A stretch of DNA of 64,000 nucleotides from Fistulifera solaris (Eukaryota > Bacillariophyta > Bacillariophyceae > Naviculales > Stauroneidaceae): contig AP026164.1 in assembly GCA_030295235.1 (NCBI GenBank), positions 2,046,001 through 2,110,000 of the forward strand. Reading direction: 5' to 3'. Shown one piece after another: positions 34,626 to 46,030 of this stretch. The notes under the pieces are model-generated. The model was not told the DNA's origin, did not search any database, and saw only the letters and a program-made list of their open reading frames with translations. Position numbers and translations under genes: made by a program. Each line of letters opens with the position of its first letter. The first letter of the stretch is position 1.

Positions 34626-35960
34626 TCATGGCGATGTTTCATCATTCTGTACAGATGAAGGTAAGTTTCCATACACGCGGTCCCACAATTCGTTGAGCAT
34701 GTGCATGCAGGCACTATTGTTGGCGACCCAAACAAGGAATTTGGCCGCCTGTGTTGGGGTCAAAATGCTGCGCACATTGTCAAACTCCGTTTCCAAGTCA
34801 TCTCCCGTTTGCGCCAAGCGGTTGCGCAATTCTCCCAATACGCTGAGCGCGGTTTCGAGACAACCGTCCAGCTCCTGTGCGACATACCGGCTATCTTTCA
34901 AGGCAGCCGCCTGCTCGGGGGTGACTTCAAGATAATTCACTAGGTATTGAAAAAGTGCTTTGGGGTCCATCTTGTTTGGATAGGGACTGCCGTTTGTATC
35001 CGCAGCTGTGGTGGTTTGAGACGAGGGGCCTGTCGGGCGAAGAATAGTAGGAGAAGCCATCGACAAAGGCGACGACGATGAGCCGGATTCTTGGACGTTG
35101 GCGGGACGTGTTGCTGTATTTGTTACACCCACTTTGTTCGTCCCTGCCGTAGACTCCATAGAAATACCCCGACTCACTTTCGTTTCCAGTTTGGATGCTG
35201 TGTCCGGAACATTCTGAACAGCTCCACCCTGCATCGCCTGCAATACTAACGATGTCGTTTGCGTAGGCATCAAAAGTCGTTCAATATTTTTCAAATGAAA
35301 CTCAATGGCAGACCGTCGCGACTTGCCATAATCCGCGTGTTTCTCTTTAAACTCCTCTAGTTGTGCGTAAATATCCGCTTCCGAAGCCCCGGATTTCAAC
35401 AAGTCATCAATATCCTGTGTCAGCTTTTCTTGATCCCGCAGTCGACTGTCTTCGGCTTCCTCACCAATTTGCAACTGTAGACGCAACCGGAGATTCTCTC
35501 CCTCCAGTACATTGATTTGTCGTTCCAAATTTTCCGTGGCTTCGCGTTTGCGTCGACGACATTCTCGAGCCGAAAGTCGGTTCTTTTCCAAGCGTCGCAA
35601 TTTCTTTTCACTCAACATCTTGCCATCCTTGGTGTGCGTTAACAATGTTCTCTTACTTCCAGACGGACGGATCGATTGTTTTTGTGAGTCATCTTTGGAA
35701 TCGTCTCCTTCGTCGTCTTCCGAGTAATCGCTGCTTTTGTGTCCCGACAAAGAAGATGATGATTTTATTATCGGCTGATGCTCATCTTTCAGAAGGCTTG
35801 CAGTTGATTGATTGTTTAAATCTAAAGAAAGTTGCTCTACTGGAGCGTGCGATTTCGTCTCATGCTGACCAACCGAACCAGACGCAGTTTCAAGGCCTAT
35901 TGTTGTCGACTGCATCGTTCCTGTCGATGAAGCCGTTGTGGTAGTAGCAACTGCTGACAT
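34626..35960 (-). CDS. bZIP transcription factor
   Basis: A 444-codon gene from the ATG at 35960. The basic region KNRLSARECRRRKREATENL, a close match to NxxSAxxCRRRK, is followed at once by a leucine zipper (LERQINVLEGENLRLRLQLQ) at about residues 130-185. The N-terminal part is Ser/Thr-rich and acidic. The C-terminal 120 residues (YLVNYLEVTPEQAAALKDSR through NNSACMHMLNELWDRVYG) form a helical region that may be a partner or dimer domain. It binds DNA as a dimer in the nucleus; ACGT-core sites such as the TGACGTCA at 42537 are plausible targets. No phase shift or intron is seen. Confidence 0.88.
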   Translation of the reverse strand: MSAVATTTTASSTGTMQSTTIGLETASGSVGQHETKSHAPVEQLSLDLNNQSTASLLKDEHQPIIKSSSSLSGHKSSDYSEDDEGDDSKDDSQKQSIRPSGSKRTLLTHTKDGKMLSEKKLRRLEKNRLSARECRRRKREATENLERQINVLEGENLRLRLQLQIGEEAEDSRLRDQEKLTQDIDDLLKSGASEADIYAQLEEFKEKHADYGKSRRSAIEFHLKNIERLLMPTQTTSLVLQAMQGGAVQNVPDTASKLETKVSRGISMESTAGTNKVGVTNTATRPANVQESGSSSSPLSMASPTILRPTGPSSQTTTAADTNGSPYPNKMDPKALFQYLVNYLEVTPEQAAALKDSRYVAQELDGCLETALSVLGELRNRLAQTGDDLETEFDNVRSILTPTQAAKFLVWVANNSACMHMLNELWDRVYGNLPSSVQNDETSP

Positions 35961-36505
35961 TGTAAAATAGATATAATGTTTCAAGTAAATGAGTCAAGAA
36001 ATAGAGACTTGGCTTTCTCAAGCAAACGAATGATTGCTAGTACTTTTATGTACTTGAGATGATGAGTCGTCGTTGGGGATCAAAATGAGAAAGAGGTTGC
36101 TTTTTGAAGTGGTTAAGCTCCGTGATGTGCAGTGTGTAGACCTACAGTAGGCAAGGTACGTGAAAAACTTGAAGTGAAGCCTCCCACTTGACCCTCGGAG
36201 GAAGGTCGGGTGGTCAACACTTGAATGCTACAGTGCCTTGGGTACCACTCATTTATTTGTTAAAGGGTGGAGTACCGTTCTATTAAGTAAAACTCCTGTA
36301 AGTAGTTTTCGACTGCATGTGCAGTTCACACCAACGTACAGCGACCGGTCACGCGCACGCTTCCTCCCGCCACAAAAAATGCCGCCATCGAAAGGAAAGA
36401 AACGATCGAATGACGAGGAGGTCAACACATCTCGCGTCGTTTGAATTCTCTTACATAAATAACGGGAGAAAACAAACTATATCTTCTTCATAACTCACCC
36501 ATACA
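35961..36505. other. Intergenic with a possible short upstream frame
   Basis: The region separates two divergent genes. A 21-codon frame starts at an ATG at 36379 (MPPSKGKKRSNDEEVNTSRVV, stop before 36445). It could be an upstream frame in the leader of the Rad5-like gene or a spurious reading. GGTAC half-sites are present near 36155. Confidence 0.3.
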
Positions 36506-39500
36506 ATGTCCGGCTCAAGTAGCATATTAGAAAAGATTCAGTTGCTGCGCAATTTCTGCGGAGACGCGTGGAATGACGCCGATTACACGGATTGTTTGCG
36601 ACAAAATGGCTACAATGTCGAACAAGCAGCGGAATGTTTAGTGACGGGTCGATATACGTCAAAAAGCAGCAATCCAATTAATTTGTCGAGTCCTCCGCCG
36701 AAGAAGAAGAAAGCAGCTTTTTCGAAGGAACGCAGCATAGTTGCGTCCGTCCAGCCACGCAAATCGCCGCCTCGCATGTCAGGAAATTGGATGCTTTTGT
36801 GTAATCGCTGGATATCCAATGCCATCAACACGGCTCGGAATGGACAGACGGGGTATCAGGAAGACGTGACTATATCCGCTTCTCCCAACAAGATGGATTT
36901 GCGCTTTCAAGGGGACCGCGCCGAGGGAAAAATGCCGGATGATTTGACTCAAATTCTAGTTCCTTTGTTGCGTGAAAATTGTATCCGAGCGGAAGGGAAA
37001 TTTCTCATGGCGGAAAAGAATTTACCCATCGGAGCACACGTTCCTTTAACGGTCCAGATATTCGTTGATGTTGATCGTTTTTTCGCTGTCTTTGATGGTC
37101 ATGAAGAGACCGCCTTGTCGGCTTTTGCCTCGAAACAACGACAGGCCAAGCCGACGTCTTGGCTTTCATCAGCGGCGTTTGGCTTATTACAGTGGGCCGA
37201 ACACGGGAATACACCTGATTTTTCCAAAATGGCCGAGGAAGTGGAAGAGGGAGCCGAATGGAATGAAGCAGATGAAGACGATGACGAAGCCGACGATCGA
37301 TCTACCGCCGAAGTCACTTCGGATACTGGTTTGAATCTAGAGGAAGCGGAACAACCGGAAGGGTTTACGAACGTCACTTTGCGACCTTATCAAAAGCAAG
37401 CTCTGCATTGGATGTGGCATCGAGAGACGGCCTCCGAAACACAAGAGGAAGTGCAAGGACGCTTGGAGCTACTTTCCGCAATGGCGGGTGTCACCAACAA
37501 GAATAAAGTTGAAATTATGGGCAGTACGGAGAACATTGTGTGTGATTGTGGACCAGTTCAAGTAGCTCTTGAATTCCGCCCATCAGTAATACACCATCCA
37601 TTGTGGTCGTGTCGGTTTCTTGCATCACCCGACATGACCGAAGTCAAGCCTTTTACGTCCACGAACTTTTGGGTGTGGCATCGATTACACCTCCGCGGCC
37701 TCCGCGACCCTGCTCCGGAGGCATTCTTGCGGATGCTATGGGACTCGGAAAAACTGTCATGCTCCTTGCTTTACTTTTGAAGGGCAAGCAAGAGCGTAAC
37801 GAAAAAGGCACAACAATCGTAGTGGCAAAGCTGTCGTTGCTACCTCAGTGGGAGCAAGAGATCAAAACAAAGAGTGGTTTAACACCTTTAGTCTACTATG
37901 GATCAAGCGGCCGCATTGGCGCGTCGGACTTTGAAGAAGTGGATGTCGTCGTGACGACGTATGGCACGTTGCAAGCGGAGGTTCGTAATCCCCAGTCGGC
38001 CATCCTCTCATTCCAATGGCAACGTGTGATACTCGACGAGGCACATTGCATTCGAAACTCTGGCACGGTAGTCTCGAAAGCTTGTTGTCAACTTCAAGCT
38101 CCTCATCGTTGGTGTGTAACAGGCACTGTTATTCAGAACTCTCTGGAAGATGTTTACGGAATGATGAAGTTCCTGAGACACGAGCCGTGGTGCATTGCAA
38201 CATTCTGGAAAGCCGCTATCACGAATGCCACGAGCGCGGATACCGAGAATCCGACGGATGGGGCCAGTTTGGCTCTAGATCGAGTACGTCACTTGTTGGG
38301 ACCAATTCTGTTGCGACGAACAAAAGACTCGGTAGCACTAGACGGAAACCCGATTTTGACGTTGCCACCGAAAGATACTAAGACGATCCGCTTGGACTTG
38401 ACGGATAGCGAAAGGGAGTTTTACCAGGCAATCTTAGCACGTTCCCAGGCCATTTTTGAGGGATTTATTCACGACGGAAAAGCCGCAACCTCTTACATGC
38501 AAATTTTTGGCATGCTACAGCGGCTTCGACAAGTTTGTGACCACATTGGTCTTACTGTGCAGTCACGATTTCGTAGCGAAGAGAAGAAGTTGAAGAAATC
38601 ACCTGTCGACGATGGAGAAATCTTGGAGTCCAACGAAGACGCTTTGGGAAAAGATTTTCTGAATGGTCTCCTCAACAAGTTTTGTTCAAAGCAACACTCG
38701 AACCGCAAACAAAAGGTGAACATGAAGGTAATGAATCCCCGAAGAAAGCACGACTCGACGAAAGTTACCTTTCTCAAGTCACTATTCAGTTGAGTAAGAT
38801 AGTCGCGGACAAAAATGCAACGCACTTGAACGAAGAGTGCTCTATTTGCCTCGAAGCTCCTAGGGTGGAAGACACAGTCCTCACGCCGTGTGCGCATATC
38901 TTCTGCCGAGCGTGCTTGGTAGGATCTCTCCAGCGTGTAACGAACGAAAATAACAAAAACCACTCCTCGCATCCCGCTTCCCAGTGTCCTGACGGCGAAT
39001 GCCCAAATTGCAGTGAACCCGTCAGTGCTCAGTATATTGTTGCGCTAACTAGACTGGAAGATGGCACTGTTTCAAGCAGATTCTTGTTCGAAGCAGCTAC
39101 AAACAAACCAAGCGTTGCGGTGGCGGCTATCACGCCTTCATGGAAACAACAAGAGGAGACTTCAATGGCTGCACGTCAGATTCTCACAAATGCCATAGAC
39201 AGAACCGAAAGCTCAAAAATACGCGCGATCATGGATGAGTTGAACAACATTTGGCAGCTAGATCCTGGATCGAAAGTTCTGGCATTTTCGCACTACCTTG
39301 GTTTCCTAGACTTGCTTGAAATTCAGTTCCGTTCTGTTGGGATCGGTAAGTCCAGGTCATTGTTGCCACACCTCTAGATTTATTTGTTTCTGACGGTTGT
39401 TCTCTTCTGTAGGATATTATCGACTAGATGGAAGCTTGTCACTCAAAGAACGTATGGCTGTGCTGGAAGCATTTGCCACCGCGAAAGGGAAAGGGAATAA

Positions 39501-39912
39501 GGGCGTAGTGCTTCTCATGTCTATGATGGCCGGCGCGGAAGGATTAAACCTGGTTTCGGCCTCTTCTTGCTTGATATGCGATCCTTGGTGGAATCAGGCC
39601 AAAGAAGACCAGTGTAAGTATGCTTGATGATTTGGATCTGTCCGAAAAGCTGTTTGGTGTTCGTCAGTTTTTAATTCGCATCATTTCATTCTAGGCATCA
39701 ATCGCATTCACAGAATCGGTCAGCAGGCTAAAGTAGTTCGTATCCGACGCTTCATTGTAAACAACAGTGTTGAAGAGCGCATTTTGGAGTTGCAACACCG
39801 CAAGAAATTTATTGCCGATGAAATTTACAACTCGCAAAAGCGAGCTGACACAGTGGGAGGTGGGACCGCCCGTCTCGGATTGGATGATTTCAAGCTAATC
39901 TTTCGGCGTTAA
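36506..39912 (+). CDS. Rad5/HLTF-like SNF2 helicase with RING finger (phase-shifted)
   Basis: Nuclear DNA translocase and probable ubiquitin ligase in post-replication repair. Domains: a UBA/CUE-like N-terminal helix group (residues 1-50); a HIRAN-like region (residues about 130-200, LRFQGDRAEGKMPDDL); the SNF2 ATPase with GGILADAMGLGKTVMLLALL and RVILDEAHCIRN; a C3HC4-type RING inserted before the second lobe (CSICLEAPRVEDTVLTPCAH); and the helicase C-lobe (YYRLDGSLSLKERM, AGAEGLNL, NRIHRIGQQ). Two introns, 39346-39412 and 39614-39694. Two missing-base shifts, in the TTTT runs at 37651-37654 and 38680-38683; repair gives KPFYVHELLG and LNKFLFKATLE. About 1,085 residues. HIRAN plus RING-in-SNF2 fits Rad5/HLTF, not Rad16. 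An upstream short frame is noted separately. Confidence 0.9.
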
Positions 39913-40013
39913 GTAGACCAGAATAGCAGTAAATTTGAAATAGAACAATCTCGTTACCACTTATCTATAAATACATTTACTACGAATGGTTTTACGTCCC
40001 TCAAGCGATCCAC

Positions 40014-40721
40014 TTAGGAAGCAGCGGAGCACATGTCTGCTGCTTGCTCAAATTGACTCGCTATCTTTTGCAGATCCGCTAGTCGATCCTGCGCAATACG
40101 AGATTGTTCTTGACGGCGTGCCTCTAGTTCAGCAATCTTTGTTTCCTCGTCCGCGATCTGTTGTAAAAGAAGATCTCTCTGTTGGGCCAAAGAGTCGACC
40201 GTGGCGTATGTGACCAAGTCGCTCGGAGCTCCTTTTGTGGCAAACAAAGAACTTGTCACGGCGTTGCGAGCCGAATCTTTATCCCTGTTTTCAATATTTC
40301 GCTCCTTTTCGTCCTTCTTTTCGAGTCGCCGGATAATGTTGTCTACTTTGGAAAGGAGTTCTTCAACCTTTCGTTCCTTAAGTTCATCTTTCATTTTTTC
40401 CAAGACGTTTTCGTGCACGCCATCCAACATGTTCCCAAACAGAGAAAATAGAGTATTGATGTCTCCTTCTACGGCAAAGATGGATAAATCGTCCCCGTAA
40501 CAGTCTTGCAGCATTTCCTTTACTTTGAGTTGAGCTCGAGAATGTACCAGTGCTTTCTCCTGCACTTTCAGGAGGCGATGAAAGCGCTCAGAGCGATTTT
40601 CCGTGCTATTGTTCAACATTACTGATGTAACTACAACAGAGATTCTTTGTTTTGACGTTCTAGAGCAATTAGGATGATAATAACCTCGATGATTCAGTCT
40701 TCGACGGAGGATCGATGTCAT
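40014..40721 (-). CDS. Coiled-coil protein, possible Nnf1/PMF1-like kinetochore subunit
   Basis: The reading gives 235 codons from an ATG at 40721; an alternative start is at 40619 (MLNNSTENRSERF). A possible 55-bp GT-AG intron in the first 100 bp would join them. The middle (RFHRLLKVQEKALVHSRAQL ... KMKDELKERKVEELLSKVDN) resembles the Nnf1/PMF1 pattern of an entry helix, a loop, then a long helix followed by a short acidic-hydrophobic turn. A second long coiled coil follows (RDLLLQQIADEETKIAELEA). In that family the protein is part of the Mis12 complex. The match is by pattern only; a generic coiled-coil protein is the alternative. Confidence 0.6.
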   Translation of the reverse strand: MTSILRRRLNHRGYYHPNCSRTSKQRISVVVTSVMLNNSTENRSERFHRLLKVQEKALVHSRAQLKVKEMLQDCYGDDLSIFAVEGDINTLFSLFGNMLDGVHENVLEKMKDELKERKVEELLSKVDNIIRRLEKKDEKERNIENRDKDSARNAVTSSLFATKGAPSDLVTYATVDSLAQQRDLLLQQIADEETKIAELEARRQEQSRIAQDRLADLQKIASQFEQAADMCSAAS

Positions 40722-41026
40722 TTTTGTGTTCGTCGAGGCCTTGCGTTAATTTTTTGGAGAGCGGTGCGCGAGAGCGTGCCAGCTACGGCACTTTGATCTG
40801 TGTAGTAAAAATACTGTGCTGTGTATCTAAACTCGTTTCAATACGTAATGGTATGGTATTATAAACCCTGACTTCGATTTATATTTAAACAACAAGTACC
40901 GCAACATCTTTGAACCGGCACTGAAGCCCAAAGCGGTTGCCTTTTTTCATTCCCCTTTTCTTTCAAAAAGATCTCACGCGAACACAACATCAACAGAGTA
41001 CGAGGTACGGAGTACATCTTTTCATC
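40722..41026. other. Intergenic, divergent 5' flanks
   Basis: No gene. Three GTAC cores (GTACGAGGTACGGAGTAC, 40999-41016) lie immediately before the SDR ATG at 41027. The stretch also serves the minus-strand coiled-coil gene. Confidence 0.35.
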
Positions 41027-42416
41027 ATGCCAAAACACAACTTTCAACCACCAGGCGCATTTCTCCAGGAAATCAACAGCCTGATACATCAAGAACCATT
41101 CGAATCGATTCTGTATTGTGTGTACTGGAGCGTGGTCATCGGTGTCTGCAGTCCTATTGCTATCTTGCTTTTGCAGCTTCGCCTGCTGTTCCGATTGTTG
41201 GGTTGGATTCTGGATAGCGTGCGCAAATACTCCGCTTGTGACCCCAAAGGGCACCCCACAAGAGAATCAGCCGTAGTCATTACAGGATGTGACACAGGGT
41301 TTGGTAGAGATGTGGCGCTGCGCGCAGCGAAGCAGGGTACATTGTTTTTGCTGGGTGTCTCAAGGAAGAATCAGTGACAGAGCGTAATCAGTTATCCAAC
41401 AACATCAAAGCATTTACAATGAATGTTACGAATGATGAGCATGTCGAAAAAGCCGCTCAGATGGTGTCCCGGTGGCTCGATGAAACGACGACTCAACAAC
41501 GCATCCTGCATGCACTAATAAACATGGCCGGGGTTGGCTTTTGCGGAAACGTCGACTTTATGCCTCTGAACCTCTTTCAAACAAGCATGGATGGTAGGTG
41601 CAGTCTGAATGAGGGAAAATTGAGTGCCCTGTACTGGTACCCTTTGCTCACTTGTTGTGTATGCATCAGTGAATTTCTTTGGAACGGTTCGGTGTTGCAA
41701 GGCTTTTCTCCCTATATTTAAATCACAAGCGACGAGCAATACTTACAACGATGCCAGGTTCGTATATTGATGTTGAGGCTCATTTTACAGTAGTCCTACA
41801 TAGACTCTAGTTTCTTACAATTTGCCAACTCGGACCATACAGGATTCTGAATATTGTGAGCATGGCGGGCCTGGTACCGACATCGGTGGGCACTTCGGCC
41901 TATGCTGCTTCGAAATACGCAGTACAGGGATTTTCTACAGCCTTTCGACTGGAAGCAATGGGCTTTGGTATACAAGTCGCAACGATTAATCCGTCTTTTC
42001 ATGAGACGAATATTGTGACGGGGCTCAGCACCCAGGTGGAAAAACTTTGTGCAGACTTACCGGGTGCGAAACGAGAAGAATACGGTGAAGGTAGGCTGAA
42101 ACATCTGTTTTCCTTGGTGACAAGCGCATCTTACCTTGATTCTCAATTTGTTACAGAGTTTTTGGAGTGGCTTTTGACACAAACACGGATCCCTCTACTG
42201 GTATCATGGAGAGCCGAAAATGTAGTCCAGCAGACCATGAATTGCTTGATGAACCGATCAATCCCCAGTGAAGTTGTGGTGGGATCGGATGCCAAGTTTG
42301 TGCTGGTTACTCTTCGCATCTTTCCCGCTTGGTTTCGTGACATTTTGTTCCGGATCGACAGTCTGCGGTACGCTGTTCCGGCCTCCATGAGAAGAATGAA
42401 AGCGAAGAGTGATTGA
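41027..42416 (+). CDS. Membrane-associated short-chain dehydrogenase, retinol-dehydrogenase-like (phase-shifted)
   Basis: Four exons: 41027-41593, 41670-41757, 41843-42090, 42157-42416; introns of 76, 85 and 66 bp. An N-terminal hydrophobic span (SVVIGVCSPIAILLLQLRLL, about residues 36-55) should anchor it in a membrane. The SDR fold has VVITGCDTGFGRDVAL (TGxxxGxG), ALINMAGVG (NNAG variant), SMAGLVPT and the catalytic SAYAASKYAVQ (YAASK). The 88-bp second exon encodes VNFFGTVRCCKAFLP. It resembles 11-cis retinol dehydrogenases and steroid dehydrogenases; the substrate is unknown. A missing base at the GGG at 41335-41337 shifts the first exon; repair gives KQGYIVFAGCLKEES. The last intron has length 3n and no stop, so it can also be read through. 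Confidence 0.85.
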
Positions 42417-42760
42417 GTGATGTGAAAGAAGTAATTGGTACTTGTAGTTTGTTCTAGCGGAGTACGAGTGTTTTGTTAGAAACGTTCACATCGTAGCGAT
42501 TTGTGACTGTGACTGCATTAGGCGACATCGTGAATGTGACGTCAAACGAGACTCCCAGTCAGACGTGTTTCGTGTCAGTGATGCCTGTGTTTTTTGTACA
42601 GTTTGGCCGAGACGCATCATCGCGCCTCGGTTGACACTTGACACCACCAACGAACTCTTTTTTTCTTTCGTAGGCGCAAAAAGCATCGGTTTCACCATCC
42701 AAACTTGTTCTCGTCGGATTATTGTTATCATTTTCTGCTTTAACATCTTAAAGATCTATC
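42417..42760. promoter_or_regulatory. Malate synthase promoter region with CRE
   Basis: No gene. A perfect TGACGTCA palindrome lies at 42537-42544, about 217 bp before the malate synthase ATG. ACGT-core CRE sites are bound by bZIP factors and are known in diatoms from cAMP/CO2-responsive promoters. Function at this site is inferred. Confidence 0.4.
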
Positions 42761-44392
42761 ATGATTGAATTTCGCTCGGAAAGTGTGCACGTGTGCGTTT
42801 TGGGGCCTTCAAATGCGGCAACGAAAGAACTCCTGACACCCGATGCCCTCCGTTTCGTTGGACTCCTCTGTAGTCAGTTTGAACCCCGTCGTCAGGCGTT
42901 GTTGGCGGCCCGTAAGACCCGAGCGATCGAATTTGATGCCGGTGAAGTCCCTCATTTCATCGAGAATAGTGTTGCAGCGCGCGATCCGTCTTGGCGTTGT
43001 GCCCCCGTTCCTGAGGACGTTCAAGACCGTCGTGTCGAAATTACTGGCCCCGTCGACCGTAAAATGGTCATTAATGGCTTAAATAGTGGTGCCTGTGTCT
43101 ACATGGCCGACTTTGAAGATTCGACGAGTCCCACCTGGACCAATGTGACGGAAGGTCAGCTCAATCTTCGTGATGCAGTGCGTCGTACCATCTCCTTCAC
43201 CAACGGCGCCAACGGCAAGGTCTACACGCTGAACGATAAAATCGCGACGCTGTTTGTTCGACCGCGTGGTTGGCACCTTGATGAAGCCCATGTTTTGGTG
43301 AACGGTAACGTCGCTTCCGGTTCGATCTTTGATTTCGCACTCTATCTCTTCCACAATCACGTGGAGCTGCAGAAAAATGGTTCTCGTCCGTATTATTATC
43401 TCCCCAAGCTCGAGTCGCATCGTGAAGCCGCGCTTTGGAACGATGTGTTTGCGGCGGCGCAGCAGTATCTGGGACTGGCCGTTGGTACCGTGCGTGCTAC
43501 CATCTTGCTCGAAACTATCACGGCGGCGTTTGAAATGGAAGAGATTCTGTACGAGATTCGTGATCATTCCCTGGGGCTCAACTGTGGTCGATGGGACTAT
43601 CTTTTCTCCTTCATCAAGAAGTTCAAGTATCACGGAGATAAATTGACGCCGGACCGGAGTCATTTGACCATGACAACTCCTCTCATGGAAGCATACGTCA
43701 AGCGTCTCATTCATTTGTGTCACAAGCGAGGAACGTTTGCGATGGGTGGAATGAGTGCCGCCATTCCCATCAAGAACGACGAAGAAGCCAATCGTGTGGC
43801 CATGGGCAAGGTAGAAGACGATAAATTGCGTGAAGTTCGCGCCGGTCATGACGGAACATGGGTGGCTCATCCCGCTCTGGTGACGGTGGCCCTTCGTGTG
43901 TTCAACGAACACATGCGCACTCCGAATCAGATCACCAGTAATCCGGGTACGGCTGGATCGGCGATCCCCGAATCGGAACTTTTGCGCTTGCCCCAGATTC
44001 CTCGTGGGCAAGCCATTACGAGCAAACACTTGTCCCATGGCATTGGGATTGTGTTGGCGTACACGGAAGCTTGGTTGCGAGGCATCGGATGTATTCCATT
44101 GCACAATGCTATGGAAGATGCTGCCACGGCCGAAATCAGTCGCGCCCAGATTTGGCAATGGCGCGTCCAAGGGACCTCGACACAAGATGACGGACAGCTC
44201 ATCACGTCTCAACGCATTGCCGATTTGATTGGTCAGGAAGTCGCACGTCATTCGGGAGGCAAGTGGAACCTAGCGGGTCGGTTGGTAGAAGAGATGCTCA
44301 CCAAGAGCGAATTGGACGACTTTCTGACGTCGGTTTGTTACCCCTACATTGTCACGGCTCACGAGAGCAATGGAACTGCAGCTCGTTTGTAA
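42761..44392 (+). CDS. Malate synthase
   Basis: Condenses glyoxylate with acetyl-CoA to malate in the glyoxylate cycle, needed for growth on lipid-derived carbon. 543 residues, uninterrupted. Signatures of the A-type enzyme: VYMADFEDSTSPTW (metal-site region), FVRPRGWHLDEAHVLVNG, RATILLETITAAFEMEEILY (with catalytic Glu), SLGLNCGRWDYLFSFIK, TFAMGGMSAAIPI, LRGIGCIPLHNAMEDAATAE. The C terminus ends in ARL, a possible peroxisome-targeting signal of the SKL type, in line with a peroxisomal location; no N-terminal presequence is evident. High G+C third positions and no intron suggest strong expression. Confidence 0.95.
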   Translation: MIEFRSESVHVCVLGPSNAATKELLTPDALRFVGLLCSQFEPRRQALLAARKTRAIEFDAGEVPHFIENSVAARDPSWRCAPVPEDVQDRRVEITGPVDRKMVINGLNSGACVYMADFEDSTSPTWTNVTEGQLNLRDAVRRTISFTNGANGKVYTLNDKIATLFVRPRGWHLDEAHVLVNGNVASGSIFDFALYLFHNHVELQKNGSRPYYYLPKLESHREAALWNDVFAAAQQYLGLAVGTVRATILLETITAAFEMEEILYEIRDHSLGLNCGRWDYLFSFIKKFKYHGDKLTPDRSHLTMTTPLMEAYVKRLIHLCHKRGTFAMGGMSAAIPIKNDEEANRVAMGKVEDDKLREVRAGHDGTWVAHPALVTVALRVFNEHMRTPNQITSNPGTAGSAIPESELLRLPQIPRGQAITSKHLSHGIGIVLAYTEAWLRGIGCIPLHNAMEDAATAEISRAQIWQWRVQGTSTQDDGQLITSQRIADLIGQEVARHSGGKWNLAGRLVEEMLTKSELDDFLTSVCYPYIVTAHESNGTAARL

Positions 44393-45457
44393 TAACTCTA
44401 AGTGTTATTTTGGTAGGTTTCTCGACAGAGTAAAGTAGAACAAGAGATCAAAGTAGTATCACAATTGTTCATGATAAGAAATACAACCTACCGTAAAAAT
44501 GGAAGTGAAGAAAATCTATTTCGTAATAAGAATACTACTCAGTTTTTTGTACCGGTACTTTCACAATAGCCAAATGATTTACTACATACGAAGCAGATGT
44601 TATTTGCAGGAGAACACATTTATCATGTAGAATAAAAACGAAGAACCATCCCATAATCATTCATCTCGAGACGCTTTCTTTGCAAGAGGGTAGTCTTGAG
44701 CATATTGTTTACTTTTCGAATGGACACTTCGGCCCCAATCTCCAAGAACGGCGACAGAAGCAAGCGCGGCATCACTAACTTCTACAGTCTACATCCCAAC
44801 ACTGAATCCACTCGCATAACACGTCCATGTGGTCTGCAAGCAACAATAAAATTCGCTGAAGATTAGTGGAAGCACTGTTCACCAATACCAATGATGTCGG
44901 TAATAGACGTTGGGATAACGACTCGTTCACAAGATTTGGAATGCATTTCAAACCATCGTCGCCCTCGTTTGTTTCTTCCGGGTTCAAGATGGGTAGATGC
45001 AAGCTTTCTCTTGTACTAGTACTAAAGGCAAAGCGAAGAATGAATAGCAATGCGATGCAGAGTGACAGCTTTCACAAGAAGCTCAGCAAAGGTAAGACCG
45101 CCGCAAGGCCGCGCTCTTGGTTAAAGTTAGCCTTAGCATGGTGGTGAAATGATCGAGAGATCCCGCCAGGCATGACGTCGTTCGTTCACCGCAAGAAAGG
45201 GCCAAGACGTTCATTAAATGAAAATTTATTGCGATGCAATCGCGATGCGATGCGAGTTCAGGGTACTTTTACATAGTCTAAAAAATAAGCGCGACGTTCT
45301 CCAAAAAATAATAATGTTTGTGCCTCATGGTCGTTTCGCAACGCCACAATTAATGCAACATGCAACGCAACAGGCAATAGAATTAGCACACGCGTAATAA
45401 ATCTGCTGGTGCTTCCTTGATTGACTTTCTCATCCGAATCGAATATCTCCTTCAACA
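44393..45457. other. Intergenic
   Basis: About 1.06 kb without a convincing gene. A palindromic GTACCGGTAC lies at 44549-44558 and TGACGTC at about 45164. Several short frames (for example 44866-45147) have no motif and are not annotated. Confidence 0.35.
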
Positions 45458-46030
45458 ATGTATACAAAGTACCAACCCTTCCTTTCGTCGATGATTCGTA
45501 AACGCAAGATCCCAGCGTTCACAAAATGCCACCGCTTCTTCTTCACGGAGAATGCGTTCCGCGTTTTTGATTTGCCGCTCCGGTTTGCACTCGATGAGAC
45601 GGCACTTCGAAATCACTATCGTCAACTCATGGCACAACATCATCCCGATCGGAGTTTTGGTGTTAGCGATGACATGGCTTCTTTGATTACACGATCATAC
45701 GACACCTTGCGCTACAAACACCGACGGGCGATGCATTTGATGGAATTGTTGGGACAGGCGGTCGATGAATCGTCTTCGGGCGATTTGGTCGGTCCGGAGT
45801 TTTTGTTGGAAATGATGGAAGCTCGAGAAGAGATCGAACGTGTGGTGGAAGATGATCAATTGCGACCCTTGTTGGACGATAATCGACGGCGCATGGAGGA
45901 TTTGGCGGTGGAACTCGATCAGGCCGTGCAAAACAACGATTTAGAAACGGCAAAACGACTTACAGCCCGATTGCAGTATTTGAATCGCTTAGAAGAAACG
46001 ATCCGGGAAAAAATGGATACTATAGATTAA
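45458..46030 (+). CDS. HscB/Jac1 co-chaperone, mitochondrial
   Basis: J-domain co-chaperone that delivers the ISCU-type scaffold to an Hsp70 for Fe-S cluster transfer. 190 residues from the ATG at 45458. A basic N-terminal stretch (SSMIRKRKIPAFTKC) looks like a mitochondrial presequence. The J domain has LRNHYRQLMAQHHPDRSFG with the HPD tripeptide at residues 62-64. The C-terminal helical domain (PEFLLEMMEAREEIERVVED) has the LMEMME-type signature that binds the scaffold. The usual N-terminal four-Cys zinc cluster of the human form is absent, as in yeast Jac1. No intron or phase shift. Confidence 0.9.
   Translation: MYTKYQPFLSSMIRKRKIPAFTKCHRFFFTENAFRVFDLPLRFALDETALRNHYRQLMAQHHPDRSFGVSDDMASLITRSYDTLRYKHRRAMHLMELLGQAVDESSSGDLVGPEFLLEMMEAREEIERVVEDDQLRPLLDDNRRRMEDLAVELDQAVQNNDLETAKRLTARLQYLNRLEETIREKMDTID

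Noticed and set aside
43079-44251. 390-codon minus-strand frame opposite malate synthase
   Set aside because: Antisense shadow caused by biased third positions in a highly expressed gene.
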